From Bradyrhizobium valentinum (lineage in GTDB: Bacteria; Pseudomonadota; Alphaproteobacteria; Rhizobiales; Xanthobacteraceae), in contig NZ_LLXX01000017.1 in NCBI RefSeq assembly GCF_001440405.1, positions 1-64,000 on the forward strand: 64,000 bases of DNA. Reading direction: 5' to 3'. Of the stretch, positions 1-9,340 are shown piece by piece. The notes below the pieces were generated by a model, which worked only from the letters and a program-made list of their open reading frames with translations, searched no databases and was not told where the DNA came from. Both the position numbers and the translations under genes were made by a program. Position 1 is the stretch's first letter, and each line of letters begins with the position of its first letter.

Positions 1-71
1 CGTTCACCGAGACAAAAAAGACTCAAATCCTTGGGTTTTTCAGCAAACTGCTAGAGCCTTTTCTGGCGGTA

Positions 72-1250
72 CTATTCTGCCGGGCCCGATCGCAGCGAGA
101 TCGATTCCCATACCGCGACCACGATCATGATCGCGGTGGTCAGGATCGACAGCACCAGCGGCGACAGCTCGCTTGCGAACCAGGCGAGCACGCAGAGCGC
201 GATGATACCGCCCCCGTGCGAGAGTTGTAGGAAGCGGCGAAAGCTGTACTTGAACAGGATGGTCCCGAACAGAAACAGCAAGGGACCTCCGATCGCGCTC
301 AGTACCGTCTTGAGATCGGAATGACCGCCCGGGTGCTTCAGCACCAGTTCGTCCGCCACCGCCGTGACGATGATGCCGGCCACAATCGGCATATGCAGAT
401 AGGTGTAGGCAAGCCGCGCCAACCTGCCCGGCTCGCTCGATTTTGAAAGCTGTTCGGAGCCCGCCTCGGCGCCGATGTGGAAATAGATCCACCACATCGC
501 GAGGCTGCCGCCGAAGGCCGAGACGAATGCCAGAACGTTTTCGGTCGTCCACGTCAGTTCGGCAAAGGTCGCGCCGATGACGACGATGGACTCGCCGAGC
601 GCGATGATGATGAACAGCGCGCAGCGCTCGGCCATGTGGCCGCCCTCGATCATCCAGTCCGCGACGGAGGATGCGCCATATCGGGGAATCCAGAACCGCA
701 CCGCCGGCGAAATATATTCGATGACGAGCGCAATGGCCCACAGCGTCAAGCGCGACTGACCTTCCATCACCCCGCCGGCGATCCAGAAGATGGCCGACGT
801 CGAAAGCCAGGCTGCGATCCGGATGGCATTCATGCGCGCCCGCGGGCGCGACGGCGGCGTGGACAACCACAGAAATATCGTCTTGCCAACCTGCATCGCC
901 GCATAGGCGATGGCGAACCACAATCCCCGCGCTTCAAACGCAGCCGGAATCGAGGTCGACAACACCAGCCCGCCCAGCATCATCGCAAACAGCAGGAGCC
1001 GGACCGGCGTCTTTTCGGGATTGAGCCAGTTGGTGACCCAGGAGGTGAAGACCCACACCCACCACACCGCGAGAAACAGCACCGTGACCTGCAGCGCACC
1101 CAGCAGCGTAAAATGGGCGAGCAGCGTGTGCGAGATCTGGGTAACCGCAAAGACGAAGACGAGGTCGAAGAACAGCTCGACATAGGTGACGCGGCTGTGC
1201 TGGTGCGGCACGATCGCGCGAAACATCGCGCCGTGCGGATTGTCCGTCAT
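72..1250 (-). CDS. LtrA family (low temperature requirement A-like) multipass membrane protein
   Basis: The 392-residue product is almost entirely hydrophobic, with about ten predicted membrane segments. It opens with the typical LtrA pattern, a basic N-terminus followed by VTYVELFFDLVFVFAVTQ. LtrA was named from a Listeria cold-growth locus; the biochemical role of the family is unknown. The start at 1250 follows a G-rich ribosome site (GGGGGC in the 1251-1265 stretch, minus strand). It lies 27 bases downstream of bolA on the same strand, so it could be cotranscribed with it. The family call is from recognised motifs and confident; substrate or function cannot be given. Confidence 0.85.
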   Translation of the reverse strand: MTDNPHGAMFRAIVPHQHSRVTYVELFFDLVFVFAVTQISHTLLAHFTLLGALQVTVLFLAVWWVWVFTSWVTNWLNPEKTPVRLLLFAMMLGGLVLSTSIPAAFEARGLWFAIAYAAMQVGKTIFLWLSTPPSRPRARMNAIRIAAWLSTSAIFWIAGGVMEGQSRLTLWAIALVIEYISPAVRFWIPRYGASSVADWMIEGGHMAERCALFIIIALGESIVVIGATFAELTWTTENVLAFVSAFGGSLAMWWIYFHIGAEAGSEQLSKSSEPGRLARLAYTYLHMPIVAGIIVTAVADELVLKHPGGHSDLKTVLSAIGGPLLFLFGTILFKYSFRRFLQLSHGGGIIALCVLAWFASELSPLVLSILTTAIMIVVAVWESISLRSGPAE

Positions 1251-1277
1251 CGGTGCCCCCGCGTGGTTGGTCGGGGC

Positions 1278-1514
1278 CTAGCCTTCCGGCACTCCGGTCT
1301 GCAGCGCCAGCGCATGCAGCAAGCCGCCCATCTGCCCCTTGAGCGACTGGTAGACGATCTGGTGCTGCTGCACGCGCGACTTGCCACGGAAGGATTCCGA
1401 GATCACGGTCGCGGCGTAGTGGTCGCCGTCACCTGCGAGATCGCGGATCGTCACCTCGGCATCGGGGATAGCTGCCTTGATCATCGATTCGATATCATGG
1501 GCGTCCATCGGCAT
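1278..1514 (-). CDS. BolA/IbaG family protein
   Basis: A 78-residue protein (from the ATG at 1514; ATGs at 1508 and 1523 are also in frame) with the BolA fold signature. It starts with a short acidic helix (MDAHDIESMI), then a central GDHYAATVISESFRGKS segment and RVQQHQIVYQSL. The His in that last segment is the conserved residue used by BolA proteins for Fe-S cluster binding with a monothiol glutaredoxin. In related genomes bolA follows purL and precedes grxD. Here purL is 2.3 kb upstream with other genes between, and no glutaredoxin gene is visible. The role in iron-sulfur handling is inferred from the family. Confidence 0.85.
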   Translation of the reverse strand: MPMDAHDIESMIKAAIPDAEVTIRDLAGDGDHYAATVISESFRGKSRVQQHQIVYQSLKGQMGGLLHALALQTGVPEG

Positions 1515-1700
1515 TTCCAGCATGTCTCCGTCAGGTGTTTCGAATCACGGCCGGCTCGCGCGACCGTGAAAGCCGAACCTAGCGCGTACGCTCTTCTAGG
1601 TCACGCCTGGCGGCACTATATTCCCGGCCGAACCGTTTGACACCGTGAGATCCGGTCGCGCCCGATCACGCCGGGCTGACCGAAAAAGAGGCTCAAAACC

Positions 1701-2060
1701 ATGAAATTGCCCGGTCCCGACCATCCGATCACGATTACGGCAAACCCCAAACGTATCAGGGTCTCGGTGGGCGGCGTGGTCATCGCCGACACCACCCACG
1801 CGCTGACCCTCAAGGAAGCCAACTATCCGGCGGTGCAATATGTGCCGCGCGAAGATGCCAATATGGCGCTCTTGGCCCGCACCGAGCGGACCACGCACTG
1901 CCCCTACAAGGGGGATGCGAACTACTTCAGCATCAATGCCAACGGCAAGAGCATCGAAAATTCGATCTGGACCTATGAGACGCCCTTCCCGGCCATGGCC
2001 GAGATCGCGGGCCGTCTGGCGTTCTATCCAGACAAGGTGACGATCGAGGAAGTGGCTTAG
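1701..2060 (+). CDS. DUF427 domain-containing protein
   Basis: A 119-residue soluble protein with the DUF427 pattern: an N-terminal GPDHPITI segment, a VVIADTTHALTLKEA strand, YVPREDANMALL, then TTHCPYKGDANYFSI and the C-terminal IAGRLAFYPDKVTIE. DUF427 proteins are small beta-rich proteins of unknown biochemical function, often found as single genes in rhizobia. The ATG at 1701 is preceded by AAAGAGGCTC (GAGG, about 10 bases upstream). The gene stands alone, convergent with the DUF1328 gene downstream; a palindromic repeat (2072-2174) lies between them. Confidence 0.85.
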   Translation: MKLPGPDHPITITANPKRIRVSVGGVVIADTTHALTLKEANYPAVQYVPREDANMALLARTERTTHCPYKGDANYFSINANGKSIENSIWTYETPFPAMAEIAGRLAFYPDKVTIEEVA

Positions 2061-2071
2061 TACGAGGCGAC

Positions 2072-2174
2072 GTCATTCCGGGGCGATGCGAAAAGCATCG
2101 AACTATGGGGCGCTCTTGCGCCCCTGAGAATCTCGAGATTCCGGGTCTGGTCCTTCGGACCATCCCGGAATGAC
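2072..2174. repeat. Palindromic intergenic repeat, family A copy 1
   Basis: About 103 bases bounded by GTCATTCCGGGGC at the left and its near complement CCCGGAATGAC at the right, with inner palindromes (AATCTCGAGATT; GGTCCTTCGGACC). Three other copies occur at 3757-3879, 12091-12168 and 14026-14097. All lie between genes, directly after stop codons. Such elements could fold in RNA and act as terminators or mRNA-end stabilisers; that is inference. Confidence 0.9.
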
Positions 2175-2200
2175 CGTGGAGAGCTGCACGCTGAATAGAG

Positions 2201-2374
2201 CTACACCCTGAATATCGTGAGCCCGAGGATCAGGAGCACCAGGAAGATCACGACGAAGACATAGAACAGGAAGCGGGCGATGTCGGCGGAGGCCTCCGAA
2301 ATGCCGGTGAAGCCGAGGATGCCGGCAACGATCGACACCAGAAAGAAGATCAGCGCCCATTTGAGAATTGTCAT
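2201..2374 (-). CDS. DUF1328 (YtjA-like) small membrane protein
   Basis: A 57-residue protein that begins [18 protein letters not shown] and has two membrane helices separated by [14 protein letters not shown]. This is the DUF1328 / YtjA layout. The ATG at 2374 is chosen over the in-frame start at 2401 because the family begins with M-x-x-L-x-W and a GGAG-type ribosome site precedes it (complement of the CTCCGGG at 2381). Function is unknown. Similar small membrane proteins often respond to stress in proteobacteria, but nothing here shows that. Confidence 0.85.
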   Translation of the reverse strand: MTILKWALIFFLVSIVAGILGFTGISEASADIARFLFYVFVVIFLVLLILGLTIFRV

Positions 2375-2560
2375 CGCTTGCTCCGGGACTTCCAGGGCCA
2401 CGCCAGTGGTGGCCCATCAAATTCACTCGACCTAACGGCCGGTTGCACCGCCGGTTCCGATCAGCCCGGAGATGCGGGTCCGCCAGCGCCCCTATTTGGG
2501 CCTTGCTGAATCAGGTTCCGGGCGGCAACATTGACCACATAGCCTGGCCGGGAGGCCCGC

Positions 2561-3745
2561 ATGACATCGATTTCCACCGTGGGGCATGCCGACGTCAGCG
2601 CAGTGCCCAAAGCCAAATCGCGAAACCTTTCGCTCGACCGCGCCCGCACCTTCCTGACGCTGGTGGTGCTGCTCCACCACGCCGTCATCCCCTATACCTA
2701 TTTCGGTCACACCGATCCGAAGTACTTCTTCGGCTTCGACATGATCGTGCTCGCCACTGACAGTTTCTTCATGGCGATGTTCTTTTTCCTGTCGGGACTG
2801 TTCGCCTGGTCCGGCATCGCCCGGAAGGGACTGCTGAGCTATTTGGCAGATCGCCTGCTTCGGCTCGGCCTGCCCTTCGTGATCTGTGCGTTCACGGTCA
2901 TTCCGCTCGCCTACTATGCCATCTCCCTGCGGCACCATCCCGAGATCGGTTTTTCGGAATACTGGTGGAATATGATCACGAAGGGCCCATGGCCGAGCGG
3001 GCCGATCTGGTTCCTTTGGGTCCTGCTCGGTTTCGACGTGGTGGCCTGCATCCTGTATCGGCTGTCACCCAACCTGCTCGATCCGATCAACCGCCTCTCG
3101 CTGCATGGCCGTCGCCGGCCCGCAGTGTTCTTCGCGGTCATGCTTGCCGTCACCGCTGCGTTCTACATTCCCGGGCTGGTTCACTACGGGCATAGCAGTT
3201 GGTTTGAGTTCGGGCCGTTCTCGGTCCAGCACGGGCGCGTGATGCTCTATGCGAGCTACTTCTTTTTCGGTGCCGGCATCGGCGTTGCGCAAATGGATCG
3301 CGGGCTGCTCGCGGCAGACGGCCGGATGGCGAAGGTTAGCTGGGACTGGATGGTGCTGGCGATCGTTCCGTATTGCCTCTTGTGGGTGCTGATCTTCATC
3401 AAGCGCGAAATACTGGGCAACCCGTCGCCGTTGCCGGACTGGTATGAAGTGCTCTACGCCATCTGCTTCACGATCTTCAGCGTGGCCATCATGTTTCTGA
3501 TCCTGGCCTTTTACCAGAGGTTCAGGCAATCAGGCTCAGCCAAACTACTCGATCCGATGCAGGCCGACGCCTACGGCATGTTCCTGGTGCACTACCCGAT
3601 CGCGCTTTGGCTGCAATACTGGCTGTTCGATTATGACCTGCCGGCGATCGTCAAGGTCGGGATCGGGTTCGTACTGACAGTCGCGTTCAGTTGGGCTTTG
3701 ACGCGGGCGTTGCGGCAGATTCCAGGTGCGACGAAGGTGCTTTGA
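2561..3745 (+). CDS. Acyltransferase 3 family membrane protein
   Basis: A 394-residue protein with about ten membrane helices. It carries the acyltransferase-3 opening: RNLSLDRARTFLTLVVLLHH with the conserved R and the H on the first helix, then a PYTYFGH loop, and FFMAMFFFLSGLFAW in helix 2. The family moves acyl groups (acetyl, succinyl) onto sugars, glucans or lipids at the membrane; OpgC is a known example. The acceptor cannot be told from sequence. The ATG at 2561 has a strong GGGAGG ribosome site. The gene is single and followed by a family A palindromic repeat. Confidence 0.85.
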   Translation: MTSISTVGHADVSAVPKAKSRNLSLDRARTFLTLVVLLHHAVIPYTYFGHTDPKYFFGFDMIVLATDSFFMAMFFFLSGLFAWSGIARKGLLSYLADRLLRLGLPFVICAFTVIPLAYYAISLRHHPEIGFSEYWWNMITKGPWPSGPIWFLWVLLGFDVVACILYRLSPNLLDPINRLSLHGRRRPAVFFAVMLAVTAAFYIPGLVHYGHSSWFEFGPFSVQHGRVMLYASYFFFGAGIGVAQMDRGLLAADGRMAKVSWDWMVLAIVPYCLLWVLIFIKREILGNPSPLPDWYEVLYAICFTIFSVAIMFLILAFYQRFRQSGSAKLLDPMQADAYGMFLVHYPIALWLQYWLFDYDLPAIVKVGIGFVLTVAFSWALTRALRQIPGATKVL

Positions 3746-3756
3746 TCTCCACGGCG

Positions 3757-3879
3757 GTCATTCCGGGGCGATGCGAAGCATCGAACTATGGGACGCCCTT
3801 GCGCCCCTGAGAATCTCGAGATTCCCCGGTGTGCAAGTGCACACCTGAGGTCTGGTCCTTCGGACCATCCCGGAATGAC
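3757..3879. repeat. Palindromic intergenic repeat, family A copy 2, with an extra inserted hairpin
   Basis: Same element as at 2072-2174, but with an extra segment near 3828-3845 that is itself a perfect inverted repeat: GGTGTGCA, two bases, TGCACACC. It lies between the convergent acyltransferase and purL genes and ends 8 bases from the purL stop, so it could serve as a two-way transcription end. Confidence 0.9.
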
Positions 3880-3886
3880 GACAAGC

Positions 3887-6094
3887 CTAAGACGCCTTGC
3901 CGCTCATATAGGCCGGCAGCCAGTGCTCGAACGCCGTCTTGAGCGCGCTCACCGCTACCTGCGTCTCGCCCGCAACCGCAAGCGCATCGCCGCCCGTGGT
4001 GCCGATCCGCGCACACGGCACGCCCGCCCCCTTCATCTTGGCCAGCACCAGACCGACATCCGCCGCCGGCACCGTCACGATGTAGCGCGCCTGATCCTCG
4101 CCGAACCAGTAGGCGTGCGGCACGATCGAGCTCGGCGCTGCGAGTAGCTGCGCGCCGATCCCGCCGGCAATGGCCATCTCGGCCAGCGCGATCAACAAGC
4201 CGCCGTCGGAGACGTCATGCACCGCGGTCGCGGTACCGGCGTGGATCATGCCGCGCACCACATCGCCGTTGCGCTTTTCGGCGGCCAGATCGACCGGCGG
4301 CGGCGCGCCCTCTTCGCGGCCGCAGACATCGCGCAGGTACACCGACTGTCCGAGCCAACCTTGGGTGTCGCCAATCAGCAGGATGGCTTCGCCTTCCGCC
4401 TTGAACGCCAGCGTGGCGGATTTGGTGAAATCGTCGAGCAGGCCGACGCCGCCGATCGAGGGCGTCGGCAGGATGCCGCGACCATTGGTTTCGTTATAGA
4501 GCGAGACGTTGCCGGAGACGACCGGGAAATCGAGCACACTGCAGGCTTCGGAAATACCCTTCAGACAGCCGACGAACTGGCCCATGATCTCGGGCCGCTC
4601 GGGATTGCCAAAATTCAGATTGTCGGTGATCGCGAGCGGACGGCCGCCGACCGCGGTGATGTTGCGCCAGGCTTCCGCCACCGCCTGCTTGCCGCCTTCG
4701 AACGGATCGGCCTCGCAATAGCGCGGCGTCACGTCGACGGTGAGCGCGAGCCCCTTAGGCCCGTCCTCGACGCGTACGACCGCGGCGTCGCCGCCCGGAC
4801 GCTGCACGGTATTGCCGAGAATGACGTGGTCGTATTGCTCCCACACCCAGCGCTTCGAACACAGCTCGGGCGTCGCAATCAGCTTTTCCAGCGCCGGCAT
4901 GATCCCGATCGGCGGCGTCACCTCGCGCGCCTGCACCACCGGCAAGGCTGCCGACGGCACATGCGGCCGGTCATACACCGGCGCCTCGTCACCCAATTCC
5001 TTGATCGGCAGATCGGCCATGACGTCGCCGCCATGCTTGACCACGAAGCGCTTGCTCGGCGTGGTGTAGCCGACGACGGCGAAGTCCAGGCCCCATTTCT
5101 TGAAGATCGCCTCGGCCTCTTGCTCCTTCTCGGGCTTGAGCACCATGAGCATGCGCTCCTGGCTTTCCGAGAGCATCATCTCATAGGCGCTCATGCCGGT
5201 TTCGCGCGTCGGCACCGCATCGAGATTAAGATCGACACCGAGATCGCCCTTGGCGCCCATCTCGACCGCCGAGCAGGTTAGCCCGGCCGCGCCCATGTCC
5301 TGGATCGCGATGACGCAGCCTTTTTCCATGATCTCGAGGCAGGCTTCCAGCAGCAGCTTTTCAGCGAAGGGATCGCCGACCTGCACCGTCGGGCGCTTCT
5401 CCTCGGAATTGTCGTCGAATTCGGCTGACGCCATCGAGGCGCCGTGAATGCCGTCGCGGCCGGTCTTGGACCCGAGATAGACGATCGGCATGTTCACGCC
5501 TGATGCCGCCGCATAGAAAATCTTGTCGGTTTCGGCGAGGCCGACCGCCATCGCGTTGACCAGGATGTTGCCGTCATAGCGGGTGTGGAAACGCACCTGC
5601 CCGCCGACCGTCGGCACGCCGAAGGAATTGCCGTAACCGCCGACGCCGGCCACCACGCCCGACACCAGATGGCGCGTCTTGGGGTGTTCCGGCGCGCCGA
5701 ACGAAAGCGCGTTGAGGCAGGCGATCGGCCGCGCGCCCATCGTGAAGACGTCGCGCAGGATGCCGCCGACGCCCGTGGTCGCGCCCTGATAGGGCTCGAT
5801 ATAGCTCGGGTGGTTGTGGCTCTCCATCTTGAAGACGACCGCCTGCCCGTCGCCGATGTCGATGACGCCGGCGTTTTCGCCGGGCCCCTGGATCACCCAC
5901 GGCGCCTTGGTGGGCAGCCCCCGCAAATGGATGCGCGAGGACTTGTACGAGCAGTGCTCGTTCCACATCGCCGAGAAAATCCCCAGTTCAGTGAAGCTCG
6001 GCACCCGCCCGATCAGCTTGAGGATGCGCTCATACTCGTCGGGCTTCAGGCCATGGCTGGCGACGAGTTCGGGGGTGATCTGGGGCTCGTTCAT
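3887..6094 (-). CDS. purL: Phosphoribosylformylglycinamidine synthase subunit PurL
   Basis: A 735-residue small-type PurL, the ATP-using subunit of the three-part FGAM synthetase (with PurQ and PurS); it converts FGAR to FGAM in purine synthesis in the cytosol. Hallmarks include [17 protein letters not shown] near the N-terminus, the catalytic-region [15 protein letters not shown] and [16 protein letters not shown]. Two AIRS-like halves are visible, the second with [11 protein letters not shown] and [11 protein letters not shown]. Length matches PurL of organisms that have a separate PurS. The start at 6094 matches the family N-terminus ([16 protein letters not shown]). It is separated from purQ by 2.4 kb of other genes. 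Confidence 0.98.
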   Translation of the reverse strand: MNEPQITPELVASHGLKPDEYERILKLIGRVPSFTELGIFSAMWNEHCSYKSSRIHLRGLPTKAPWVIQGPGENAGVIDIGDGQAVVFKMESHNHPSYIEPYQGATTGVGGILRDVFTMGARPIACLNALSFGAPEHPKTRHLVSGVVAGVGGYGNSFGVPTVGGQVRFHTRYDGNILVNAMAVGLAETDKIFYAAASGVNMPIVYLGSKTGRDGIHGASMASAEFDDNSEEKRPTVQVGDPFAEKLLLEACLEIMEKGCVIAIQDMGAAGLTCSAVEMGAKGDLGVDLNLDAVPTRETGMSAYEMMLSESQERMLMVLKPEKEQEAEAIFKKWGLDFAVVGYTTPSKRFVVKHGGDVMADLPIKELGDEAPVYDRPHVPSAALPVVQAREVTPPIGIMPALEKLIATPELCSKRWVWEQYDHVILGNTVQRPGGDAAVVRVEDGPKGLALTVDVTPRYCEADPFEGGKQAVAEAWRNITAVGGRPLAITDNLNFGNPERPEIMGQFVGCLKGISEACSVLDFPVVSGNVSLYNETNGRGILPTPSIGGVGLLDDFTKSATLAFKAEGEAILLIGDTQGWLGQSVYLRDVCGREEGAPPPVDLAAEKRNGDVVRGMIHAGTATAVHDVSDGGLLIALAEMAIAGGIGAQLLAAPSSIVPHAYWFGEDQARYIVTVPAADVGLVLAKMKGAGVPCARIGTTGGDALAVAGETQVAVSALKTAFEHWLPAYMSGKAS

Positions 6095-6256
6095 GGGTCT
6101 CTTCTTAGGAAGATCGAAGCGGTGCGAAAAGGCCTTTTATGGCGCATTTCCGCCCTGTCCAGAGCTTTGCGGGGGTAGGTTATCGGGATCAGCGTTTGCA
6201 CATCGTTCCCGGATCGGATTTAAGGGCGGAAATACTCAATTGAAGGGCCATTTTTA

Positions 6257-6745
6257 GTGAACGAACTCCCCAAAAATGCATTTCACCAGCGTCCCGACCT
6301 GCATGTCGAAACCGAGGGCGAATTTGCCGGCTGGCGGACCTGGACCCGCGACAGTTTTGAGACCCATAACGGCCCGTTCTGGCACCGGATGGACGAAAAC
6401 GGCCGCGTGCAATGCGCGTTCCGGGTCGAGAAGAAGCACCTCAACGGGCAGCGCAACGTCCATGGCGGCTGCTTCATGTCGTTCGCCGATTATTGCCTGT
6501 TTGCGATCGCCTCCTCCGTGCTGGAGGGACCCGGTGTCACGGTGTCGTTCGCCTGCGAGTTTCTCGATGCCGCGCGCGAGGGCGAACTGGTCGAATGCGA
6601 GGGCGAAATCACCCGCGCCGGCGGCTCGCTGATCTTCCTGCGCGGCGTGCTCAAATCGGGCGAGCGGTCGCTGTTCACCTTCTCGGGCACCATCAAGCGC
6701 GTGAAATGGAAGAAGCCGACGGGCACAGGCGCCGTTGCCACCTGA
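6257..6745 (+). CDS. PaaI-family hotdog-fold thioesterase
   Basis: A 162-residue single hotdog-domain protein. The region around residues 53-75 (LNGQRNVHGGCFMSFADYCLFA) carries the H-G-G...D arrangement that PaaI-type acyl-CoA thioesterases use at the active site. The start is a GTG at 6257. It is divergent from purL, with about 160 bases between the starts. A decayed transporter overlaps its 3' end. The substrate is unknown; acyl-CoA or phenylacetyl-CoA-type thioesters are typical for the family. Confidence 0.8.
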   Translation: MNELPKNAFHQRPDLHVETEGEFAGWRTWTRDSFETHNGPFWHRMDENGRVQCAFRVEKKHLNGQRNVHGGCFMSFADYCLFAIASSVLEGPGVTVSFACEFLDAAREGELVECEGEITRAGGSLIFLRGVLKSGERSLFTFSGTIKRVKWKKPTGTGAVAT

Positions 6746-7061
6746 CGAGCCACAGGCCCGTCGCGGCTGGCGCGACTATGCGTTGCTGCTCGCGCTGGCG
6801 TGCTGCTGGAGTTCGACCTATCCGCTGACCAAGATCGGCGTCGGCCTGTCGGTTGTTTTGCTCGGCGAATCCGTGCCGGCAAATCTCGCACTCGGCCTCG
6901 TGCTCGTGATGGCCGGCGTCGCAGCGATGACGATTCCGAGTGACCAGTACAGGAAGTGGATTTGGCCACTTGCGTGCGAGGCCATAAGGCGGGTTCGGGC
7001 TGGCGATGCCTGCCAATTTTCGGCCACGGGTTTCTTCGAGGGAACAAGCGATCAACTGTGA
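6735..7061 (+). pseudogene. Internally deleted DMT/EamA transporter remnant
   Basis: The reading frame begins with a typical EamA first helix (DYALLLALACCWSSTYPLTKIGV). It then jumps directly into a typical last helix pair (VVLLGESVPANLALGLVLVMAGVAAM). An intact DMT transporter has ten helices and about 290 residues; here only about 65 residues of the family remain, joined in frame near 6830. After the last helix the frame runs on into unrelated sequence to a stop at 7061. The start would be a TTG overlapping the thioesterase end. I read this as a pseudogene made by one large internal deletion. Confidence 0.7.
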
Positions 7062-7127
7062 GCGCCATGCTGGAACGCATGCGAGCGCATCGTGTTGCGC
7101 CGTTACGCAGCAAGAAAAGGAGCAATC

Positions 7128-7469
7128 ATGAAACTCGCAACTTTGGGATTGGCAACTGCGCTGGCATTCACAAGCACGTTCGCGTTCGCGCAGTCCGGTA
7201 GCGGCTCTGCGGGCGGCAGCGGCTCCGCAGGCGGAAGTTCGGCTACGGGAGGCACGGCAACGAGCGGCACGACGACGGGATCTTCCACGAGCGGAACAAC
7301 CACCGGCAGTGCGACCGGCACCCCCGACACCGGCATGACCAACAACGCCGGCAGTGCCGCGGCCGGCCGGAATAGTGGAGTGAACCCGTCCGGGAACACT
7401 CTTCTCAACCCCTCGCCCAGCGGCTCGACCCTGGCGCCGGCAGCACCTGGCTCGCCCACCGGCAGGTAG
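7128..7469 (+). CDS. Small secreted Gly/Ser/Thr-rich protein
   Basis: A 113-residue protein with a clear signal peptide (MKLATLGLATALAFTSTFAFAQ, cut after AFA). The rest is low-complexity: short G-S-G-S-A-G, T-G-G-T and T-T-G-S repeats, then NNAGSAAAGRN and a C-terminus rich in Pro, Ser and Gly. There is no catalytic motif. The ATG at 7128 follows AAAAGGAGCAATC, a strong ribosome site, so the longer in-frame start at 7092 is rejected. A textbook terminator follows at once. Function is unknown; similar exported repeats are common in Bradyrhizobium. Confidence 0.75.
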   Translation: MKLATLGLATALAFTSTFAFAQSGSGSAGGSGSAGGSSATGGTATSGTTTGSSTSGTTTGSATGTPDTGMTNNAGSAAAGRNSGVNPSGNTLLNPSPSGSTLAPAAPGSPTGR

Positions 7470-7470
7470 C

Positions 7471-7499
7471 AAAAAAGCCCCGCATTGCGGGGCTTTTTC
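7471..7499 (+). terminator. Rho-independent terminator
   Basis: AAAAAAGCCCCGC, ATT, GCGGGGCTTTTT: a perfect GC stem with a 3-base loop and T tract, starting 2 bases after the stop codon of the secreted-protein gene. It is symmetric and could also end minus-strand transcription from the Bug-protein gene. Confidence 0.9.
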
Positions 7500-7536
7500 G
7501 TTCACCATGGTCGCTGAGTGTTACTGTCGTTGAATG

Positions 7537-8502
7537 CTACTTCTTTTCTTCCAACAGCTTCCTGTATTTCTCGACGTCGCGCGTCACCAATTGTCCCAGC
7601 ACTTCGCTCGCGTGCTCGTTGGCGTCGGGCGCGACGGTGGAGAGATCGTGAAAGCGCTTCTTCACGGCCTCGCTCTCGACGGCAGCCTTGGCCGCGGCGT
7701 TCAGTTTCGCGATGATTGCCGCCGGCGTGCCCTTTGGCGCGAACAGCCCGTTCCAGCCCTGCGCTTCGAAGTCGGGAAGACCGGCCTCCGCCGAAGTCGG
7801 CAGATCGGGCAAGGTCGCAAGCCGCACCGTCGAGCCGACGACGACGCCCCGCACCAATTTGTCGTCGATCGCCTGCGACACCGAAGCGGCTGAATCGCAG
7901 ACGCCGTCGATCTGGCCGCCGATCGCGTCCGTCAGCGCCGGCGCTGCGCCGCGATAGCCGACCAGCGTCACCTCGATGCCGGCGGCCTGCGCAAAGCTCT
8001 TGCAGATCAGGAAATTCGATGAGCCGGCGCCGGCATGGCCGAGATTGACCTTGCCGGGATTTTTCTTCGCGTAGGCGATAAAATCCTGCAGGTTCTTGGC
8101 CGGGAAATCCTTGCGCAGCGCGATGATGCCAAATGTCTTGGCAACGACCGCAATCGGCACGAATGATTCCGGCGTGAACGGCAATTTCGGATAGATCGTA
8201 TAGGTCGCGGCGCTGGTGCCGGCATTGCCGATCGCGATGGTGTAACCGTCTGCTTCCGCGCGCGCCGCACGCGCCAGCGCGGTCGAGCCGCCGGCGCCCG
8301 CGACATTCTCGATCACGATCGGCTGCCCGAGCGACTTGGTCATCTCCTCGGCGACCACGCGCGCGATCACGTCGGAAGTGCCGCCGGCCGCGAACGGCAC
8401 GATCATGGTGACGGGACGCTTGGGATAATCCTGCGCATGGGCGGCTGCGATGAGCGAGAAGGCCGCAGCGGCAACGGCCAAGCGCATCAAAAAAGATTTC
8501 AC
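7537..8502 (-). CDS. Bug/TctC-type periplasmic substrate-binding protein
   Basis: A 321-residue exported protein with signal peptide (ending AAHAQ) and the TctC pattern: [29 protein letters not shown], then [37 protein letters not shown] and a [19 protein letters not shown] motif. The family binds carboxylates for TctAB-type membrane partners or acts in sensing. No tctA or tctB is in the window, so it is an orphan, as is usual for this expanded family. Its ATG overlaps the purQ stop by 4 bases (8499-8502), which suggests translational coupling to purQ. Confidence 0.88.
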   Translation of the reverse strand: MKSFLMRLAVAAAAFSLIAAAHAQDYPKRPVTMIVPFAAGGTSDVIARVVAEEMTKSLGQPIVIENVAGAGGSTALARAARAEADGYTIAIGNAGTSAATYTIYPKLPFTPESFVPIAVVAKTFGIIALRKDFPAKNLQDFIAYAKKNPGKVNLGHAGAGSSNFLICKSFAQAAGIEVTLVGYRGAAPALTDAIGGQIDGVCDSAASVSQAIDDKLVRGVVVGSTVRLATLPDLPTSAEAGLPDFEAQGWNGLFAPKGTPAAIIAKLNAAAKAAVESEAVKKRFHDLSTVAPDANEHASEVLGQLVTRDVEKYRKLLEEKK

Positions 8503-9200
8503 GCCGCTTTTTCCAGATGTGCGGCAAGGCCCGCGAACAGGCCGCGGCCATCGGTGCAGCCCATGATGTCTTCGACGTGGTTCTCCGGGTGCGGCATCAT
8601 GCCGAGCACGTTGCCGCGCTCGTTGATAATGCCGGCGATCGAATGCGCCGCGCCGTTGATGTTGGACTCCTCGTCGACGACGCCGTCAGCCGAGCAGTAG
8701 CGGTAGAGCACCCGCCCCTCGCCTTCCAGCCGCTTCACCGTCTCTTCATCGGCTTCGTAATTGCCCTCGCCATGCGCAACCGGCACGCGAATGATCTGGC
8801 CGGCATTGTAGCCGCGCGTGAACGGCGTGTCGGAGCGTTCGACCCGCAGATGGACATCCTGGCAGATGAATTTCAGCCGCGCATTGCGCATCAGCACGCC
8901 GGGCAGCAAGCCCGCCTCGCACAGGATCTGGAAACCATTGCAGACGCCGAGCACGAGACCGCCATCGGCCGCAAACTTGCGCACCGCGTCCATGATAGGC
9001 GCGCGCGCCGCAATCGCCCCGCAACGCAGATAGTCGCCATAGGAAAAGCCGCCGGGCACTACGACCAGATCGGTCCCCTTCGGCAGCGCAGTGTCGGCAT
9101 GCCACACCATCGCAGCCTCCTGCCCCGAGGCGAGCTTGAGCGCGCGCGCCATGTCGCGCTCGCGATTGATTCCGGGGAAGACGAGGACGGCGGATTTCAT
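8499..9200 (-). CDS. purQ: Phosphoribosylformylglycinamidine synthase subunit PurQ
   Basis: The 233-residue glutaminase subunit of FGAM synthetase; it releases ammonia from glutamine for PurL. The class I amidotransferase nucleophile is Cys87 in [13 protein letters not shown], and the catalytic His is in the C-terminal MMPHPENH. The start is set at 9200 because the family begins [16 protein letters not shown]; the in-frame extension to 9263 has no family match. It is followed with a 4-base overlap by the Bug-type binding protein. Confidence 0.97.
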   Translation of the reverse strand: MKSAVLVFPGINRERDMARALKLASGQEAAMVWHADTALPKGTDLVVVPGGFSYGDYLRCGAIAARAPIMDAVRKFAADGGLVLGVCNGFQILCEAGLLPGVLMRNARLKFICQDVHLRVERSDTPFTRGYNAGQIIRVPVAHGEGNYEADEETVKRLEGEGRVLYRYCSADGVVDEESNINGAAHSIAGIINERGNVLGMMPHPENHVEDIMGCTDGRGLFAGLAAHLEKAA

Positions 9201-9340
9201 GGTGGTTCCCGGCTGGAAACGAGAATCGTCGGCAGAGCGCCGACCCGGCAGAGACATAACCATTTGACGCCGGTTTTTCCAGTGCTAGCGTCGCCAAAAC
9301 GGCCTGCGCGGCAGCCGTGCTCAACAACAATCGCTCAGGG

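Noticed and set aside
1-71. Possible terminator at 14-41 (ACTCAA-ATCC-TTGGGT with A and T tracts)
   Set aside because: The stem has only 6 pairs with one G-T pair; the gene it would serve is beyond the window or ends at 72. Too weak to list.
477-1640. Open frame of 387 residues on the plus strand
   Set aside because: Antisense to the LtrA-like and BolA genes; its composition is Arg/His/Asp-rich and random.
4217-5281. Open frame of 354 residues on the plus strand
   Set aside because: Antisense to purL; no motifs.
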